This document shows, in pieces, positions 46,400 through 57,157 of a stretch of 64,000 nt of DNA. Positions within the stretch are counted from its first letter, which is position 1, and every line of letters begins with the position of its first letter. The stretch is from Microcebus murinus (lineage: Eukaryota > Chordata > Mammalia > Primates > Cheirogaleidae): contig NC_134117.1 of assembly GCF_040939455.1 (NCBI RefSeq), forward strand, positions 65,184,501 through 65,248,500, written 5' to 3'. A program made the translations under genes and the position numbers. The notes below the pieces were generated by a model that saw only the letters and a list, made by a program, of their open reading frames with translations, made no database searches and was not told the DNA's origin.

Positions 46400-46856
46400 A
46401 CTATCACCTTGTTAGTCTCCAAGTGAAGCCCTACTTCTCAGCTCTCATGCTTTTGAAGAGAAACCTCCCACATGGATTTGGGCTTGGCCGAGTGACTTGC
46501 TTTGGCCCGTGGAACATTAGCAGGGTTGATGCAAGCAGGGGCTTGTCCTGTTGGAATGCTCCCTCTCAAAACCCAGTCGCTATGCCAGAAGCAAGTCCAA
46601 GTGACCCTGTTGGAGAAAGGGGCCACGTGGAGAAGTTATGAAGGATGACAGGGGGGGAGAGAGAAGCTCCAGGAAAAAGAACCTCCATGCCTCAGCTGAG
46701 TTCCAGCTTAACGCAGCTGCCTGCATGAGCCCAGCCAACCTGACATGGAGCAGAAACAGCCAAGGCAACCTCAGAATCATGAAACACAATAAATCACTGT
46801 CATTTTAAGTTACTAAGTTTTGCAGTAGTTTGTCATGTAGAAATACTACTAGAAAG
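46400..46856 (+). mobile_element. old LTR, ERVL/MaLR type
   Basis: GGCCGAGTGACTTGCTTTGG, GAGAAAGGGGCCACGTGGAG, CATGAGCCCAGCCAACCTGA and the end TTTTAAGTTACTAAGTTTTG with GTAGTTTGTCATGTAG are the blocks of the LTR family also seen at 12955 and 33855. TG..CA ends are not clear. Confidence 0.65.
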
Positions 46857-46979
46857 AAATGCAAAATAAGGGGGAGGGCATGTGGGATTGAAACATGAAG
46901 ATTATACCTAGAAGTTCCAGAAAGAGAAGACAGAGGAAAGGGAGGGGAGGATGAAGTATCCAAAGAAATGAAAAGAAAA

Positions 46980-47640
46980 TTTTTCTTTTTGAAGAAAAGA
47001 TTGAAGAAAGATGATTTTCAGACTAAAGAGGATTGCCAAGTACTAAGCAGGCTGGAAAAAAAAGACACAGGCCTAGAACACAATGGCCATATTTCAGAAC
47101 ACCAAGGATAAAGACAGGATAAATATAAAATCCTCAAACACCTCCACAAATATAAAAACACTGTCACCCAGAGTGGAATGAAAACCAGATTGGCCTTAGA
47201 TTTCTCATTGGAAACAATGACTACCAAGATAATAGAGAAATAAATCTTCAAAATTCTGAGGAAAATTATTTTGAATCTAAAATCCTATGCCCAACTAAGC
47301 CAATATGCCTATCTCCCAACTAAGCCAATCAGAGGGAAGCAAAATATATCTGGGCATGCAAGGATTCATAAATATATCTCCTCATTGAATATCTCTGCAA
47401 GGATTCATAAATATATCTCCTCATTGAATATCTCTGAAAGAATTGAGTGTATGCTAGAAAAATGGATACAAATAAGGAAATGATGTGAGATATAAGAAAT
47501 AAATGAAAACAAAACTGTCAAACTTGTAGCTAAGTATAAATAACCATTAATTCAAAATCTGAACAAAATAACATTTAACAAATTATGAAACCAAAATCCC
47601 GGATAATCCCAAAATGCAATATCAAGTTATGAGGAGAAGG
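46980..47640 (+). repeat. old L1 (L1M-type), sense
   Basis: AACACAATGGCCATATTTCAG, CACCAAGGATAAAGACAGGA, AAACAATGACTACCAAGATA and AATCCTATGCCCAACTAAGC are colinear with an old L1 3' segment. It includes a 39-bp duplication at 47358-47436. Confidence 0.6.
47358..47436 (+). repeat. 39-bp tandem duplication
   Basis: GCAAGGATTCATAAATATAT starts at 47358 and again at 47397; the two copies agree over the whole 39 bases up to the end of the second. Confidence 0.97.
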
Positions 47641-49132
47641 AATTAAAAACCGTGTTGAGGAGGGGTTGCCAGGGAACTAAAGATTTGGAAGGACATTATT
47701 CCGGGAGGTGGAAACTAAGGGGGTGCAAGAGGAAGACTGCCAGACAGAAAACAAAATAAGGTGGTGAGAACGAGTTTAAACTTTGGAAATAATAATATAG
47801 TAACTGGGACTGGCTTTACTTCCCCCATTAACTCACTACTTGGGTTAAAAAAAAAAAATTCCAGCTATGTATGTTACTAACAGGACACACTTAAAAAGAG
47901 GTAGGATGTTAAAAACAAGGACACAGAAAATGTATATATCAGGCACATGCTAACAACTTTGTCAGCCTGGGCATCTGTGTTCAGTGATGCAGCAGGAAGT
48001 GACACTGGAATGTCAGCTTGGGCCAGCATTTTGACTTTTCATTGCTGTTGTCACAATGCGTGGGTATATATTGACCAAAGGGAAAAACCCCACAAAGCCA
48101 CAATATATATACAGCATCAACACTGAAAAACCATATGTTATTTAACTCAGTTTGGAATATTGTAAAGGAGCTGAACTATGCCAAGAAACCAACATCCCCA
48201 TGTGGTTGGCCATGTCTTCTGGCTTCTCCTGACATAGAAGCAGCAGCACAGTGGGACCACGAAGGGGCCTGTGGGGGACGCTCTCTCGATGTCCCCCGCA
48301 TTCGTGTCCCGCGTGGGGGAGGCTCTGGCAGGCATCTCAGACGTGTCGGTGAATATCGTCAGTGGTCACAGCCCTCCCTGGGCTCTAGACCAGCGTTTGT
48401 AGTTCACTGCATGAGATCAGGACGTGCTCACAATGAATCTTCAGGCCAAATCTTGCCTGAGAATATTCTGCTGGACTCTCACGCCCAGTGCTTTTCCAGT
48501 TTTGAATTAAATGCCGACATTTAGCGATTGGGAAATTCCGCTTAAAACATATGGATGTTTGGGCTGCCTTGAAAAATCAGGAGATCCAACCACACCAGAC
48601 TAACATTCCCACAAGGCAGCCGTCAGTCAGATGGAAGAGAAGGCACCCCCCCCCCAGAAGGGTGTGCCCATCTGCCGCCCATCTGCTGCTGCCCCTGCGC
48701 TCCGTGTGGTCTCACAGCCAGGTCTGGCAGCTGCTGTTTGCCTCCAATGGTCGCCGGTCTGCAAGCCAGTTTCCAACCCCACCAGTTCCCAAGAGCTCCC
48801 AGCTCTCACTCTCTCAGGTAACAACAAAGACTCACCAGGTAGGAAGGGATCAGAAATGACTTCTAGCCTGAACCCCAACATTTCCCCCTGAGGAGACAGA
48901 GGCCCCAAGAGAGAAGGGACGGCACAGTCCCACCACGCACAGCACCCAGCAGTGCCAGTGCGCTGGTCTCCCCACTGCAGGTCCACGTTTCCTCCCCCTT
49001 AACTCAGCAACTTCCTCAGTTTGTTTTCCCTTCCAGGGTTCCTTGGAAGAACAGTCCACTTGCCCCAGGATTTTATCACAATAGGATTTGTCAGAGTGTT
49101 GCAGCAGTGTGTACAGCTAGCATTACAGCTCT
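47641..49132. other. single-copy DNA, nothing recognised
   Basis: Includes a C-run at 48648-48657 and a moderately GC-rich segment (48600-49000) with opposing ORFs of 102-119 codons. I recognise no gene, repeat or RNA here. Confidence 0.4.
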
Positions 49133-49495
49133 TGTTACAGCTCTTATTCATTTGACCGAGGAAAGAACCTAGCAGCACACGAAGAGTCGGAGAACAGCCT
49201 TAATTCTTCTACAGCAGGCTCAGCACGCCTAGTGTTACAGCTCTCTTCCTGTCTTCCGATCTTCTCACCCTTCCTGCCTCCCTTCCTTGGTCTCCTCCTG
49301 CTTTTATACCCTTGGTAGGGCTCAAAAAGCGTCCAATCAACATCAAGCTTTAACATCCAATCAACATCAATCTTTAACATCCAATCAACATCAAGCTTTA
49401 ACATCCAATCAACAACAAGCTTTAACATCCAATCAAAAACAGTGAGATTTAAAAATTACCCAATCAGAATCACACAAGCAGCGTGGCCCGAAACA
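49133..49495 (-). mobile_element. retroviral-type LTR, antisense, with CCAAT array
   Basis: Read antisense, U3 carries five copies of a 24-bp unit (CCAATCAACATCAAGCTT on the plus strand, copies at 49333, 49357, 49381, 49405, 49429) plus another CCAATC at 49460. A TATAAAAG (complement 49301-49308) follows, then R/U5 sequence ending TGTAACA at 49133. GAATAAG (complement about 49147) may be the polyadenylation signal. Ends are provisional (TGTTAC at 49133 and GAAACA at 49495), and no target duplication was found. Confidence 0.6.
49333..49452 (-). promoter_or_regulatory. 24-bp CCAAT-box array upstream of TATA
   Basis: Five tandem 24-bp units each contain CCAATCA, the classical NF-Y core, at constant phase. 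The array lies 25 to about 150 bases upstream of the antisense TATAAAAG. In retroviral LTRs, tandem repeats of this size act as U3 enhancers; that function is inferred here. Confidence 0.6.
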
Positions 49496-49775
49496 GGCAG
49501 CGGCACTCGGGGTCCAGGCATTACTCGGGATCCCGGGCGCCTCTCTGTGCCTCGGGGCGGCCCCAGCTGTGTGCCCTCCAACTGGCCACGTGCAGTGCTG
49601 GCCAGCGGATATGCAGAGCTACAGGGAGGCGGCAAGCGGCTGCGTCCCGGTGCCCGACATTTTCCGCATCAAGAATACACATGATGCAGCCACATACTTC
49701 CTCTTCTTTCCTCCAAATGAAGAGACAATTACATCTCAGCTGCTGCTAACAATCATCAAAATTGTCTTGTTTCAC
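49496..49775. other. GC-rich CpG-containing segment, unassigned
   Basis: Between the LTR and the next L1 is a CpG-richer block (GCGGCACTCGGGGTCCAGGC, GATCCCGGGCGCCTCTCTGT) that I cannot assign. Three overlapping plus-strand ORFs (49442-49880) cross it. It may be more of the retroviral element, the end of a cellular retrocopy, or single-copy DNA. Confidence 0.35.
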
Positions 49776-49779
49776 TTTG

Positions 49780-50271
49780 GAAAGGATGTGGGGAAAAGGG
49801 AACCCTTGTGCTTTTCTGGTGAGGATGTAAAATGGCACAGCCATTATGGAAAACAGAATGGCAGTTCCTCAAAAAATTAAAAGTAAAATTACGATAGGAT
49901 CCAGCAATTCCACTTCTGAGAATATACCCAAAAGTTTTGAAAGCAGAAACCCAAACAGATATTAGTACACTCATGTTCATAACAGCACTATTCTCAACAG
50001 CCAAAAGGTGGAAGCAACCCAGAGGTCCACCAATGAATGAATGGATAAAGATAATGTGGTCGATAAATACAATGGAACATTATTCAGCCTTAAAAATGAA
50101 GGAAATATTGGCACATGCTACAGCATGGATGAATCTTGAGGATTTTATGCTAAGCAAAATAAACTAGTTACAAAAAAACAAATACTGTATTATTCCACTC
50201 ATATGAGGTACCTAAAGTAGTCAAATTCAAAGACACAAAGAAGGATGGTAGTTGCCCAGAGTTGAAGGAAG
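49780..50271 (+). mobile_element. L1 retrotransposon, sense, left half of split copy
   Basis: AAAGGATGTGGGGAAAAGGG, CAGCCATTATGGAAAACAGA, CAATGGAACATTATTCAGCC and TTCCACTCATATGAGGTACC are the last part of ORF2 and start of 3'UTR of an old L1. It is interrupted by an LTR at 50272 and resumes at 50635. Confidence 0.88.
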
Positions 50272-50634
50272 TGCTATGGATTAAATATATCCTCCAAAAC
50301 ACATCAGTTGGAAACCTGATCCCCACTATAACAGTGTCAGGAGGTAAGGCCCAATGGGAGGTGTTCACATTCCACCCTCTTGAATGGATTAATGCCAATT
50401 ATAAAGGGTTTGGGGCTGTGAATTTGATCTCTTGCACATTCTCACCCTCTCTTACCTTTCTGTCTTCCACCATGGGATGACACAACATGAAGACTCTTTC
50501 CGGATGGTGGTGCCATGCACTGAGACTTCCCAGCCACGAGAAGTGTGAGCCAAATAAATTTCTGTTTGTTATAAATTATGCTGTCTTTGGTATTCTGACA
50601 TCTTGGTTATATCAGCATAAAATGGACTAAGATG
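50272..50634 (+). mobile_element. MaLR-type solo LTR inside an L1
   Basis: TGCTATGGATTAAATATATC, ATGCCAATTATAAAGGGTTT (a TATA-like position), TTCTGTCTTCCACCATGGGA, GAGACTTCCCAGCCACGAGA, AATAAATTTCTGTTTG and the end AATGGACTAAGATG give the order of a MaLR LTR. Weak 5-bp flanks (GGAAG and GGGGG) may be a decayed duplication. It sits inside the L1. Confidence 0.88.
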
Positions 50635-50820
50635 GGGGGACAGGGAGTTGTTGCTCAATAGGTACAGAGTTTTGGTTTTGCAAGATGAAAAATGATCTGT
50701 GGATGGATGGTGGTGATGGTTGCACAACAATGTGAGTGTACTTAATGTCACTGAACTATATACTTAAACATGGTTAAAATGGTAAATATTATATATATAT
50801 TACCACAATTTAAAAATAAT
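50635..50820 (+). mobile_element. L1 3'UTR, right half of split copy
   Basis: CAGGGAGTTGTTGCTCAATA, GGATGGTGGTGATGGTTGCA and GTCACTGAACTATATACTTA continue the L1 at 49780-50271, which proves the LTR inserted into an existing L1. A TA-rich tract is near 50790. Confidence 0.85.
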
Positions 50821-51109
50821 AAATTCTTAATTGCCCTCTTTCTAAAATCCAACAATCCCCTACTTTTAGCTGCATTTCACTTTCCTCTAGCCACCGTGGA
50901 GTACAAATCACACCCTGTCTTCTAAAGAAGGGATGCAAAGCGGGGCGGAAGATGCTCCCCACCTACTGTGTGCCAGATGCTGGTTGGACTAGAGGCATTC
51001 CACCTGCAAATCGGGGTTGGTTTCAGGGTCCCCATTACAGGGAAGACGTCACTTGCTAAGATCATGGGGCCAATATGAGACATGGACAGGACCAGGACCG
51101 GAGAGGCAG

Positions 51110-51330
51110 CCGTGTCCAGTGGTTAGAAGGCAGCCTCTGGAGGAAGACTGCCTGGGTTCAAATTCTATCTCTCCCAGATATCCATGTGAAGTTGGACAAG
51201 TGGCTTAACCTTTCTGAGCCTCAGACATAAGATAGATATAAAATAGGAATTCCACAAATATAAAAGAAGAAAATGGTTGTTGTGGGGATTAAATGAGTTA
51301 ATATATGAAAAGAGCTTAGAAGAGCATGTA
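51110..51330 (+). repeat. MIR SINE, sense, nearly full length
   Basis: GGCAGCCGTGTCCAGTGGTT, ACTGCCTGGGTTCAAATTCT, AGTGGCTTAACCTTTCTGAG, GTTGTTGTGGGGATTAAATG and AAAAGAGCTTAGAAGAGCAT are the whole MIR order including the tRNA-like A-box region. One of the best MIRs here. Confidence 0.93.
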
Positions 51331-53630
51331 GCCTATATTAAGAAATGTGTGTGGGGGGGTGGGAGGGTAGCTCTTTTTATTGATACCATCACTGTTGTTT
51401 TGTTGTCAGAGGTTCTGATACCATTTCTCATGAGTTTTTCATGAAGCAGAACTAACTCTAAGGAGGAGAACAAATTGTCTTATTCTCCCATCCCTAAAAT
51501 CTTACCTCCACCCCTTAAAAGGTATTTCCCACATATTCAAAAATATGTCTATTAGAAGAAATTGTAGGGTGTTATAACACTATTTTTATTGCCAGGATGG
51601 TGATTGATGACATTCTTTGTGACCTTCAGCTGGGCACACTAAGAAGATGGGACAAGATGGGTCCAGGTGAAAGTCCCCAGAGGGTGTAGAAAGGCTGATC
51701 CTCAACCTCATTGCTGCTGCTCTTGCCCTTTCTGTCTTACAAGCCAACTGGGGTCCAAGAGTTCTCCCATCGTGGCCTGGCATGATGAGCCACAGGTCCA
51801 CCTTCCTCTTCTTCTAGGTGTGCCCTGAAGGGTATGAGTGTCCTTCCTGGACAACCTTGAATGCCTTTGGCACTTCTTCTCAAACACAAGCTAAGGATGG
51901 ATGCCCACCAAGCTCCTCAGGCCATTCCTACTGCATCCTACGTGTCCCCATGTGCTGCCTCCATGCCATCCTCTCCCTTCCCCACTCCTATCATCCTAAC
52001 AGCCAGCTCCATGCCTGCTTGGGTGAACAAGCACCCAGACAACACAGTTGTGCCAAGCCTCCCACCTGCCAGATCTCTGGCATGGCTAGCACTTACAGCT
52101 CTCTGATGGTACAAGGACAGAGGACACTGATGACATTACCCCTCCTGGAAGATAGGGTTGGAGAGCTATTCAGCAAGCCTGCTTTTCATCCTGGAAATGC
52201 ATGTTCTTCCTCCCAGTGACTTGCAGATGTAAAATGACTGCTGCCCTCAGGCACCTTGGATGGGAAGGCCAACACGAAAACATAACCACTCTGGTCTGTC
52301 CCCATCATGATGTGGTTCTATAAACTCAGGCAGATGAAATCTGTCTAGACTCTGTGAGACTCAGTGAGTCTCGTCTCTCCACTCTCACCCCAGTCTGTGC
52401 CCAAATTAAAAATCCTTAGAGAGTAAGAAGCTGCCCACTGTAGGAACAACCAGAGCACCCAAGCAGCAGCCAGAGGAAATGTACCTCCTGAGTACCCTAA
52501 TCGCCTAGGGGGTACAAATGTAATCACATCTCTAGCCCAGTTCACAGATTGACTTGCGAATGTGCCTTGTCACGGCACTACACTCTCCCCTTGGAATTCA
52601 GAGCTATGTCTTTGTGCTCTAGCCCAGTGTTAGCTCAGATATTGGCTCTATTCCCCTGAAATCCCAGCCAGACCCAGGCTGTGCTGCAGAGGTTTCTTCC
52701 AGAACGAGTAGCGCAGGCTGGAAGCGACTTGCGTCAATCACGCACATAACCCGATAGCCAGGCTATGATTCCCCACATGGACACGTGCCCCAACCAACCT
52801 GACACTTGACCTCAGGCTCCCTCTGCCAAAGCCTGCACAACTAGAGGGGATAAATGGGGATTCTCTTGCTGGTCAACTCTACAGAGATAAATCTGCTTCT
52901 AATGAAAGGTTTGAGTTGTTGGGGCAAATTGTAGAGCCATGCCCTCATGGTATGATTCTCAGTCCCATTTCCAAAGGAATCACTCTGCCAGGAATATCCC
53001 CCAGTGTGCTTATTATTTCCAGACAACTGGAATGGCACCATCAAACTTGGGAAGCCTGGCATTGACTACACCGAGAGAATGGCACTTATACTAAATGCCC
53101 ATATCATCCCTTCTGTGATAACGTGCAAAATAACCACCAAAAACACACAAGTAAACAGAAACAAAGACTGATCATAATCAGAAAGTTTTATTTAGAAACA
53201 ACTTTGATCCAAAAAAGGCAGAAAAGGCTCTGAGATAAACCTACCGCTTGGAATATATCAAGATTAAATCAAAAATCAAGATTAAAAAGAAGTTGCCAAA
53301 TACAACCATGTGTTATCAGGTAACTGAAAGGGAATTTGAAATCACAGTACAGAAAGAATGGAAAACAATTTCCCCAGTAAAACAAATAAGAATTAGAAGT
53401 GATAAAAGAGCTGTAGAAAATCAGATTATTAGAATAGAATATCAACTCAAACAAACAGAATAATGAAGAAATTATGACAGAATAAAGAAAATGAGGAGCA
53501 ATTAATATTGAGAAATTCCTAAAGTCTTGACTATTTCTATCATCATATATAGGTCAGTTGGAATAAAATCATTATCAAAAGTATAATTGGAGAAAATGTT
53601 TCAGAAATTTGAAAAAATAGATATTGAAAA
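51331..53630. other. single-copy DNA, nothing recognised
   Basis: About 2.3 kb without recognised repeats or genes. Includes G-runs at about 51354 and 71- to 133-codon ORFs (51586-52219) in overlapping frames. AT-rich sequence at 53100-53630 may belong to the L1 end that follows. Confidence 0.4.
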
Positions 53631-53634
53631 TTAA

Positions 53635-53710
53635 AGTGAAACATCACATTGTACCCCTTAAATGCATACAATTTTTATTTGTCAATTATACCTCAATAGA
53701 AATGGAGAAA
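53635..53710 (+). repeat. L1 3' end, sense
   Basis: AACATCACATTGTACCCCTT, AAATGCATACAATTTTTATT and GTCAATTATACCTCAATAGA are the terminal 3'UTR of an old L1, followed by an A-rich tail to about 53725. Confidence 0.8.
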
Positions 53711-53779
53711 AAAAAGAAAATTAAAGTTATTCACTGGTGTAGGGGACTGACATATATTTTCCTAGTTTAAGAATTAAAT

Positions 53780-54425
53780 TTAGTGAGTAATGTATGTGTT
53801 CTGCCCAGAGCATTTAAAAGCAATGTGCTCCGGACAAAGTCCTTGTGATAAACAAGGCTGTTGCCTAGAGGCATAACAAAGGACCTGAGCTCCAAGTAAG
53901 CAAGAGCTGCCCAGCCCCATGCCAATGGGGGTCAGGAGGCCACACGATAGACACATTGTTCCTGTGATTGCTGCTCAAACCCCATAAGATGGCTGGTTAG
54001 TCAATGATGGGTAAGACCCCTCAAGAAGAGGGGTGACCTAAGCCATGCACAGCTGCCGGGGGTCAACCTAAAATCTTAGGGGGTCACCCTAAGAGAAGCT
54101 AGGGATGAGAAATGCCCCTGTGGCTTTCCTTGCCCATCCTTGCTAATCTCAGTCCATGATCTATGCCTAGCACCTAGAGCAACCACCTGGAAATTCTGAG
54201 TCAGGGAATATCTGCTTCCCTAAGGCTATGCATTCTGGAATTTATGGCCATTGCTGAAATGCCTGGGTGGGCACATACAAGCAACTAACTTTAATTTGGG
54301 AAGTATAAAAATAAAACGACTGGTGCATTCTGCACTGTGGTCTTTGACCATTTGTGTGTGTGTGTGTGTGTGTGTCTGTGTGTCTTTTTGTGTTCTGTGT
54401 TCATCCTCCATCCTATAAATGGGGG
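53780..54425 (+). mobile_element. possible retroviral LTR, sense
   Basis: The block ends with TATAAAA (54304-54310), AATAAA overlapping it (54310-54315), a TG tract (54353-54375) and then TGGGGGCC at 54420-54427, which resembles the start of a tRNA-Pro primer-binding site as found after the 5' LTR of class I retroviruses. No retroviral coding sequence follows. The overlap of TATA and polyadenylation signal is unusual, so this is a tentative call. Confidence 0.35.
54353..54375 (+). repeat. (TG)n microsatellite
   Basis: About 11 TG units, followed by CTGTGTGTCTTTTTGTG. Confidence 0.97.
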
Positions 54426-54634
54426 CCACGACACACTGGGTTCTGGGAAAATTATACTGCAGAAATCAGCATTAAAATATATTCTAGAATATAATTATTA
54501 AATTCTTATTTATTAAGAGAAAATGAATTAAAAAATTACTGTAGCAAGTCAAACTTTCATTTATATGTTATAGTGATAAAGATGTTCTTGACATGAAAAC
54601 TCTCACAACATGAAAGAGGCTATTCTCATCAATA

Positions 54635-54875
54635 ACCACAGTAACCAATAGTCACCAAGCACATCCCTGTTCTCTGCCAGCCATTGCTGTAAGACCCATT
54701 GTGTATTAACCCGTTCTATTCACCCCTAGTTTACAAATAAGGAGACTAGGGCACGGAGGGTCAAATAATATCCATGCTGGGATAGAGCTAGGAAGTAATA
54801 GAGCCAGGATTCAAACCCAGGTCCTCAGACTCAAAGCCCAAGTGCATAACCACTGAGCTATGCTGGTTCTGAAGG
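54635..54875 (-). repeat. MIR SINE, antisense, nearly full length
   Basis: TTTACAAATAAGGAGACTAG, GCTAGGAAGTAATAGAGCCA, GGATTCAAACCCAGGTCCTC and AGTGCATAACCACTGAGCTA are the antisense MIR order to its 5' end. Confidence 0.93.
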
Positions 54876-54879
54876 TGGT

Positions 54880-56255
54880 GAGTGATAAATCTACCACCAC
54901 AGTGGTTGTTGTGGTGCAAGTTGGCAGTCAGATGCAGGAGACACAATAGGCTTTAATCTAATACTAGATCGACTTAGGTTTATTCAAGAACACCAGATAG
55001 GAGATGCAGCAGGTACTCATCTCTACCTATCAACAGGAAGCATCTTCATCTCCTCACCTATGTGGCACAGGCATCATTGCCCTGGACAAGGACCAAGCTG
55101 TGTGGGAGTCACCTTGACTCAGGAAAGCTGCAGCCTCCGTTTCTCACCAATCTTTGTAGTCACCCAGGCCTCAGGCCTGCATGCCTGCTCACAGCTCCCC
55201 AGGTCAGCTGCAGTCTCCCATGGAAGAGAGATAGACACAAGATTCCACATTTATCCTAACTCTATAGTTTCTACGAGAATCAGGCTGGCAAAAGATAAGT
55301 CAGAGGTCATCCTCCGAGGCAGGTGTGAATCAACCCAGGCCTGGTATGATCTCTTCTTAGAGCCATTTCTACGATCTCTACCTTGCAGAAGCGAATTTCT
55401 TCCCATAAGACACATGTTTTTGTTCAATGTGCTCCCAACACACTGAATCAATTGCAGGAATCCATTTCTTGCCTCAAACGTTAAAGTGAATCCCAGAGAT
55501 AGGCAGTGGGAATGAGGGCCAGGTGTTCATTCCGATTACACAGACCGAACCCTTTCTCTGGGTAGCAAGCAGTCCTACTAACATCACCATGGAGGTTTTA
55601 AAATTTCGCAGCCACTTGCACAAAGAGCAGCACCTGGGAGGCCGAGGCTTTGGAATCATTTGCCCAGCGGGAGAGACCAAACCAGGCTGTGATAGAAACC
55701 AGAGAACCCAGCCCCAGATGCATCGGGAGCCTAATGCTGATCTGCAGAAGTGAACACACATACAAAAAAAAAAAAAAAAATGCAGACACTACAAAGGCCT
55801 CCCTGAAAACTCAAGAGAAGTGGTAAGATATGTTCTTAAAAAGTCAGCAAGAGCTAATCAAAGGCTGGCAAGCTTCTGAAAGAATCCCTGTGTGTTTATT
55901 TCAAAAGTGGTCTTTGAAGGTGTTTCAGAAGTCAAGGACACTTCCAGAGAAAGTCAACACAAAGTTACCAGGAATAAAAAAGAACAGAAACAAAAAGGTG
56001 TATTTTGTCTTCCCAGAGGTAACCAGGCAGGAGCGGCATTGGACATGCTTAGAGAACTTATTGCTGTTGGCCTATGAACCTCTAGGGCCAGAGCCATCCT
56101 TTCTAAGGTCAATTCTGGGTCAAGGACCCATATATGGACTGTCAGCCGTGGTATATAGTGTGAGAAAATTGAGGGATGGCTGAGCATAGAATCAGCAGTG
56201 TACCTTATTCAGAATCCTCTTGACCAACCAAAGGTACAAGCTGTTATTTGATCCT
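54880..56255. other. unassigned DNA with an A-tail-like run
   Basis: An A-run of about 17 lies at 55764-55780, just after an ORF 55523-55753 that ends in a TGA stop; this could be a short retrocopy of an unidentified transcript, but I recognise no protein. GGTTTATTCAAGAACACC at 54977 has an LTR-like look. The other ORFs here (55060-55446, 55830-56183) have no recognised domain. Confidence 0.3.
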
Positions 56256-56261
56256 TTATAG

Positions 56262-56664
56262 CAAGAGTCGGCAAACATGCCCTCAGGGCTGAATTCTTTC
56301 CTTCACCTATTTGAGTAAATAAAGTGTTACTGGAACATAGCCAGGACTGGCCTCATGGGCACACAATGTAGCTGTCACAGAGGGCCCAACACTTAGAAGG
56401 GCCACACTTGGTTTAATGCACTACTGCTGTTGCCACTTTGAAATTCTTAATTATGCGACAGGGGCTCCACATTTTCATTTTGCACTGGCCCCTACAGACA
56501 GTAGTTGGGCCTAAACACAACTATGCCCATTCGTTTGTGTATGGCGTATGGCTGCTTTTGTACTGCAACAACAGAGTTGAGTTGTAGCAACAGAGACCAC
56601 ATGGCCTGCAAAGCCAAAATTATTGAACATCCGGCCCTTTACAGAAGAAGTTTGCTGACCCCTG
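56262..56664 (+). mobile_element. hAT-type DNA transposon, outer of nested pair
   Basis: Inverted ends: CAAGAGTCGGCAAACATG at the left and TTTGCTGACCCCTG at the right (56651-56664). Internal blocks TAAATAAAGTGTTACTGGAA and CCGGCCCTTTACAGAAGAAG belong to a Charlie/MER-type non-autonomous hAT family. An 8-bp duplication with one mismatch flanks it: CTTTATAG (56254-56261) and CTTTGTAG (56665-56672). A second element splits it at 56342-56513. Confidence 0.88.
56342..56513. mobile_element. hAT-type DNA transposon, inner of nested pair
   Basis: A 172-base block starting CAGGACTGGCCTCATGG and ending GTAGTTGGGCCTA, with roughly inverted ends, interrupts the outer hAT. The flanking 8-mers AACATAGC (56334-56341) and AACACAAC (56514-56521) match at six of eight positions, which fits a decayed hAT target duplication. 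Internal AATTCTTAATTATGCGACAG and TTTTCATTTTGCACTGG are typical of a short non-autonomous family whose name I cannot fix. Confidence 0.75.
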
Positions 56665-56674
56665 CTTTGTAGGA

Positions 56675-56915
56675 TGCTATATGCTGTGTTACAGTGCACA
56701 CCCCATACAGAACACAGGCTGGGAACACCATCATCCTGCAGTGGAGAGACTTCAAGGCTTAGTTGTTAAGACGACCCACATGCAAGCTTGGCTCCACCAT
56801 TAAAAGATGCTTTGGTTCTATTATACGTCATTCATTTCTCATAATTTTGCACTTCCTCATTATTATGTAAAATTTTTGGCCTGTCTAACTAACGAGAGTT
56901 AGAATCATCTTCACA
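56675..56915. other. single-copy DNA, nothing recognised
   Basis: Short single-copy stretch with no recognised feature. Confidence 0.4.
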
Positions 56916-56919
56916 GCTC

Positions 56920-57150
56920 TTTTTTTATAAGGGAGATTTTATACCTATAAAAATATAAAAGTAGTGATACAATAAAAACTTGTAACCATGTCACATAACT
57001 TATAAAAAATAAGTTATGAATGAAGTCGAAACCCTCTCCTCAATCCCACTGCCCTTCTCTCACTTTCAGAGATAATCACTACCCCAACTTTGTTACTTGC
57101 TCTTCCCATCATGTTTTATAACTTCACTTTATATAAATCTCATATAAACA
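56920..57150 (+). repeat. old L1 3'UTR-like fragment
   Basis: ATCCCACTGCCCTTCTCTCA, TCAGAGATAATCACTACCCC and ATAAATCTCATATAAACAG are colinear with an L1M-type 3' region. It passes directly into the GATA microsatellite, which could have grown from its tail. Confidence 0.5.
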
Positions 57151-57156
57151 GAAATT

Positions 57157-57157
<1 letters not shown>

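Noticed and set aside
49333..49452. CRISPR-like array (24-bp direct repeats)
   Set aside because: The repeats are contiguous without spacers, and the DNA is mammalian; it is an LTR enhancer or minisatellite.
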